Shown: piece after piece, positions 60,761 through 64,000 of the stretch
Numbering within the stretch: the stretch's first letter is position 1
How the letters are laid out: every line of letters starts with the position of its first letter
From: Variovorax sp. V93
Lineage (GTDB): Bacteria; Pseudomonadota; Gammaproteobacteria; Burkholderiales; Burkholderiaceae_C
Direction: 5' to 3'
NCBI RefSeq assembly: GCF_041154485.1
Contig: NZ_AP028670.1
Span: 124,001 to 188,000, forward strand
DNA: 64,000 bases
Translations under genes and position numbers: made by a program
The notes under the pieces: model-generated
What the model was told of the DNA's origin: nothing
The model's input: only the letters and a program-made list of their open reading frames with translations
Database searches by the model: none

Positions 60761-61807
60761 ATGGCTTACCTGCGCAATGTCTGGTATGTGGCCGGCTGGT
60801 CGGACGAGGTCCAGCCCGGCGGGATGCTCGCGCGGCAGATCTGCGACGAACCGGTCGTTCTCTATCGCGACGAGCAAGGCTCCCCGCACGCGCTCTTCGA
60901 CCGCTGCCCTCACCGCTTCGCCCCCCTGTCCATGGGCACGCTCTGCGAGGGCGGGCAATCGATCCAGTGCGGCTACCACGGGCTGCGCTTCGGGGCAGAC
61001 GGCAAGTGCAAGCACAACCCGCATGGCGACGGCCGCATCCCCGCGAGTGCCGCGGTGAAGGCGTATCCCGTCGTCGAGCGCTGGAGCTTGCTGTGGATCT
61101 GGCTCGGCGAGCCCGGCCGCGCCGATGCCGGCCTGATCCCGAGCTATCCCTTCCTCGACACCGAGCATTGGCATGTGGGCAAGGCGCAGATGGACATCGA
61201 CGCCAACTACGTGCTGGAGAGCGACAACATCCTCGACCTCAGCCATATCGAGTTCCTGCATCCGGGCAGCCTGGGCGCGGGGCAGTCCGGCGAGGGCAAG
61301 ACGATGGTTTCGCAGGAGGGCCACACCGTCTGGTCGCGGCGCTTCGTGCGCAACGAGATCCTGCCGGCCTTCCTCTATCAGGCGACGGGCCTGCCCGAAC
61401 AGGCGCCCTGCGACCGCTGGCTGGACGTGCGGTGGGATGCCCCCTCGTACATGTACCTGCAAGCCGACATGGCGGTCTCCGGCACGCCGCGCGAGCAGAG
61501 CATCCAGACGCCCCAGGTCCACCTGTTCACGCCGGCCTCCGAGCAGAAGACCCACTACTTCTATGCGCTGGCGCTGCCGAAGTCGCTGGGCGACTGGGCC
61601 GCGGAAGCGGCCGAACGCAACGTGGCGGGCCTGCGCGAGCCTTTCCTTCGAGAAGACAAGCCCATGGTCGAGGCCCAGCAGCGCGCGCTGGCGGGCCGCG
61701 CCTTCTGGGACATGAAGCCGGTGCTGCTGGATGTCGATGCGCCGGCGGTGCGCGCCCGGCGCGTGCTGGACCAGTTGCTTGCCGCCGAACAGGCGGCCGG
61801 CGCTTGA
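60761..61807 (+). CDS. Rieske non-heme iron oxygenase, VanA/phthalate-dioxygenase type (copy 1)
   Basis: 348 residues from ATG 60761. The Rieske [2Fe-2S] motif is Cys-49/His-51 (DRCPHRFAPL) and Cys-70/His-73 (QCGYHGLRF). The mononuclear iron segment is ESDNILDLSHIEFLHPGSL, carrying the two His and nearby Asp. The class I (one-component oxygenase) form is typical for O-demethylases and single-ring hydroxylases. It needs a ferredoxin-reductase partner, which is not visible in the window. It lies immediately after the RND gene, 14 bases downstream, and before a paralogue. Confidence 0.9.
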   Translation: MAYLRNVWYVAGWSDEVQPGGMLARQICDEPVVLYRDEQGSPHALFDRCPHRFAPLSMGTLCEGGQSIQCGYHGLRFGADGKCKHNPHGDGRIPASAAVKAYPVVERWSLLWIWLGEPGRADAGLIPSYPFLDTEHWHVGKAQMDIDANYVLESDNILDLSHIEFLHPGSLGAGQSGEGKTMVSQEGHTVWSRRFVRNEILPAFLYQATGLPEQAPCDRWLDVRWDAPSYMYLQADMAVSGTPREQSIQTPQVHLFTPASEQKTHYFYALALPKSLGDWAAEAAERNVAGLREPFLREDKPMVEAQQRALAGRAFWDMKPVLLDVDAPAVRARRVLDQLLAAEQAAGA

Positions 61808-61833
61808 TCCCATTGTCTGAACAGGAGCGACGA

Positions 61834-62859
61834 ATGACGAATTACCCGCGCAATCAATGGTACGTGGCAGGCTTCGATGAGGAGCTGCAGCGCGGAGCGC
61901 TGCTGCCGCGCACCTATCTCGGCGAACGTGTGGTCCTGTTCCGCGAGCCCGACGGCACGCCCAGGGCCCTGGAGGATCGCTGCCCGCATCGATTCGCGCC
62001 GCTGTCGGCGGGCACGCTGCGCGAAGGCGGTATTCAGTGCGGCTACCATGGTCTGACGTTCGACGGCTCGGGGACTTGCGTGCGCAATCCTCACGGCGCG
62101 ATCCCGAAGGCTGCCTGCGTGAAGTCGTATCCGGTGCGCGAGCGTCATCGCCTGCTCTGGATCTGGATGGGCGAGCCGGCACTCGCCGACGAAGTGCTGA
62201 TTCCCGACTTCAGCGCCGTCGCGGCCGCGCCCGAGCATTCGTCCTTCCGCGGCTACCTGCCCACCGCCTGCGACACCCTGCTGCTGGTGGATAACATCCT
62301 CGACCTGTCGCACGTCGATTTCCTGCACCCGACCACGCTGGGTAGCGGCGCAATCTCGCGCGTGAAGGCGACCGTGGAAGACCTGTCGGAACGCAGCGTC
62401 AGGGTTTCATGGATTTCCAGCGGCGACATCGCGCCGCGCGCGTTCGACACGCACCTGCGCCAGCAGGGCCAGCCCACCGACCAATGGACCGAGGTGACCT
62501 GGACCGCGCCCTCCAACATGCTGCTTTGCGTCGGCGCGACCCTTCAAGGAGAACCGCGCAGCGAGGGTGTCACGACCCTGAACCTGCATCTGGGCACGCC
62601 CGAGGGCCCCGGGCACACGCACTACTGGTATTGGGCCACGCGCGACTTCGCGATCTCGCCCGAAGCCAATGCCGCCATCCGTCCGATGGTGGAGCACATC
62701 TTCCGCCATGAGGACAAGCCGATGCTCGAGGCCCAGCAGCGGCGCATCGGCGAGCATGACTTCTGGTCGCTCAAGCCGGTCCTGCTGGCGCCGGATGCCG
62801 GCGCCGTGCGCGCCCGCCGCAAACTCACGGCCCTTGCTCAGGCCGAGGCAGCCGCCTGA
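61834..62859 (+). CDS. Rieske non-heme iron oxygenase, VanA type (copy 2)
   Basis: 341 residues from ATG 61834, preceded by AGGAG. Rieske ligands Cys-50/His-52 (DRCPHRFAPL) and Cys-69/His-72 (QCGYHGLTF), mononuclear-iron segment DNILDLSHVDFLHPTTL. Paralogous to the gene just upstream, with strong agreement in the iron sites and clear divergence in the substrate-pocket half (GDIAPRAFDTHLRQQGQPTD in place of the VSQEG region). The two probably act on different positions or successive intermediates. No reductase seen. Confidence 0.9.
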   Translation: MTNYPRNQWYVAGFDEELQRGALLPRTYLGERVVLFREPDGTPRALEDRCPHRFAPLSAGTLREGGIQCGYHGLTFDGSGTCVRNPHGAIPKAACVKSYPVRERHRLLWIWMGEPALADEVLIPDFSAVAAAPEHSSFRGYLPTACDTLLLVDNILDLSHVDFLHPTTLGSGAISRVKATVEDLSERSVRVSWISSGDIAPRAFDTHLRQQGQPTDQWTEVTWTAPSNMLLCVGATLQGEPRSEGVTTLNLHLGTPEGPGHTHYWYWATRDFAISPEANAAIRPMVEHIFRHEDKPMLEAQQRRIGEHDFWSLKPVLLAPDAGAVRARRKLTALAQAEAAA

Positions 62860-62884
62860 CCCCTTCACTTTCCTGGAGATCTTC

Positions 62885-64000
62885 TTGTTCCGTTATTTCC
62901 CCACCAACTACGTCTGGAACCTGTCCGTCGACCTCGCGATAGAGATGGGCGCGCGCATCGGAGAGATCGAAGCGATGTGCGCCCCGCTCCAGGAGGCGGC
63001 CAAGGCGCCCGATGCCGCAGGCACGCAGGCGTTTCGCGAGACCTGGGCCAGCATGGCCGACAAGCTGTGCGCGCTGGCCGAAGAGGACGAAGCGCGCGGG
63101 CGGCTGCTCGCGGCCGGCGAGAAGTACAACCGCGCGGCGACCTATCTCATCACCTGCGAGCGCCTGCAGGCCCATGGCGCGCCGGGCCGGCTGGCGCTGT
63201 ACCGGCGCTTTCTCGACGTGTTCACGCGCGGCGTCAGTCTCGCCAGGGAGAACTGCGAACGCGTCGAGATTCCGTACGAAGGCAAGGTGATCGCGGGCCT
63301 GTACGTCCGCGCCGAGGGCGTGGCCGGCCGCGCGCCGGTGCTGGTGCAGCTCAATGGTTTGGACTCCACCAAGGAAATGAAGTACCGGGTCGGGCTGCCG
63401 GCATGGCTGGCCAGGCGCGGCATCTCGTCGCTGGTGATCGACCAGCCGGGCAGCGGCGAAGCCTTGCGCCTGCACAGTCTCGCGGCGCGCTTCGACAGCG
63501 AGCATTGGGCCAGCCGCGTAGTGGACTGGCTCGAAACGCGCGATGACGTGGATCGTGAACGCATCGGGCTCGAAGGCGTCTCGCTCGGTGGCTACTTCTG
63601 CCCGCGCGCCGTCGCCTTCGAGCCGCGCTTCGCCTGCGGTGTGGTCTGGGGGGCCAACCACGACTGGCGCGACGTGCAGAAGAAGCGATTGCAGAAGGAA
63701 GGCAGCCTCCCCGTGCCGCACTACTGGCATCACGTGCAGTGGGTATGGGGAGCCGGGGATCTCGACGACTTCATGCGTATCGCCGAGAACGTCCACCTCG
63801 ACGGCGTGCTGGATCGCATCAAGGTCCCTTTCCTGGTGACGCACGGGGAAAAGGATTCGCAGATTCCGATGAAGTGGGCACAACGCACCTACGAGCAGTT
63901 GGTCAACAGTCCCAAGCGAGAGCTGAAGATCTTCACCGAGCGCGAGGGCGGGGTGCAGCACTCCAGCTTCGACAACAGCGCCAACGCCGGCCACTACATC
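62885..64000 (+). CDS. Alpha/beta hydrolase, 2,6-dihydroxypseudooxynicotine hydrolase-like (3' truncated by window end)
   Basis: 372 residues are visible and the gene continues past the window. It is read from TTG 62885, with GGAG six bases upstream; the first residues FRYFPTNYVWNLSVDLAIEM match the N terminus of this group. A helical lid domain precedes the core domain, with VLVQLNGLDSTKEM (oxyanion loop), VIDQPGSGEALRL, the nucleophile elbow GVSLGGYF, an acid in VTHGEKDSQIP, and the catalytic His in REGGVQHSSFDN. Related enzymes hydrolyse C-C bonds of 2-hydroxy-6-oxo-type or dihydroxypyridine ketone products. The last gene of the oxygenase cluster seen here. Confidence 0.85.
   Translation, partial: MFRYFPTNYVWNLSVDLAIEMGARIGEIEAMCAPLQEAAKAPDAAGTQAFRETWASMADKLCALAEEDEARGRLLAAGEKYNRAATYLITCERLQAHGAPGRLALYRRFLDVFTRGVSLARENCERVEIPYEGKVIAGLYVRAEGVAGRAPVLVQLNGLDSTKEMKYRVGLPAWLARRGISSLVIDQPGSGEALRLHSLAARFDSEHWASRVVDWLETRDDVDRERIGLEGVSLGGYFCPRAVAFEPRFACGVVWGANHDWRDVQKKRLQKEGSLPVPHYWHHVQWVWGAGDLDDFMRIAENVHLDGVLDRIKVPFLVTHGEKDSQIPMKWAQRTYEQLVNSPKRELKIFTEREGGVQHSSFDNSANAGHYI

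Overview
The window is about 64 kb of GC-rich bacterial chromosome or megaplasmid, gene-dense on both strands. No gap between genes exceeds 300 bases, and I see no rRNA, tRNA, insertion sequence, integrase or CRISPR array. Five orphan Bug-type periplasmic binding proteins, LysR regulators beside nearly every catabolic operon, a recurrent AGGAGACAA ribosome-binding leader and many oxygenase genes point to a betaproteobacterium of the Burkholderiales, most likely Comamonadaceae (Variovorax-like). That placement is inference from style and content; no marker gene is present.

Layout. 1-3.9 kb: the end of an RND multidrug-efflux operon (truncated inner-membrane pump, OprM-like outer-membrane factor, TetR regulator). 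4.0-6.1 kb: a TetR regulator, a type II NADH dehydrogenase and an unannotated 49-residue membrane protein. 6.2-12.4 kb: a small catabolic island with a GntR/FCD regulator, fumarylacetoacetase-fold hydrolase, Bug protein, AraC regulator, alpha/beta hydrolase and amidohydrolase. 12.4-32.9 kb: a sugar-acid (uronate/aldarate) region. It holds an IclR regulator fused to an SMP-30/gluconolactonase-like domain, RraA-like aldolase, NTF2-like and Dabb proteins, 2,5-dioxovalerate dehydrogenase, aldose epimerase, LysR, a short-chain epimerase, an Ldh2-type dehydrogenase, a polar ABC transporter with four paralogous binding proteins, two enolase-superfamily enzymes (one is L-talarate/galactarate dehydratase), uronate dehydrogenase, a Bug protein and a LacI regulator.

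33-43.2 kb: an aromatic operon. Benzoylformate decarboxylase and an aromatic aldehyde dehydrogenase sit upstream of a flavin hydroxylase, hydroxyquinol 1,2-dioxygenase and maleylacetate reductase, so an arylglyoxylate-type substrate could be taken through hydroxyquinol to 3-oxoadipate. 43.2-49.7 kb: a minus-strand group of two tandem LysR genes, an ornithine-cyclodeaminase-family enzyme, a DapA-family lyase, a semialdehyde dehydrogenase and a Bug protein. 49.9-64 kb: a plus-strand oxygenase operon. It has two FAD monooxygenases, an EthD protein, a type I extradiol dioxygenase, two Rieske oxygenases and a C-C-hydrolase-like alpha/beta hydrolase. Inserted in it is a four-gene envelope module (DUF1302, DUF1329, Ycf48-like propeller, MMPL/RND) that looks like an uptake or export path for a hydrophobic substrate.

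The parts least explained by known systems are this envelope module, the IclR-SMP-30 fusion, two SD-led mini-ORFs tightly coupled to catabolic genes, the 49-residue partner of the NADH dehydrogenase, and the DapA-like lyase that lacks the usual catalytic tyrosine.
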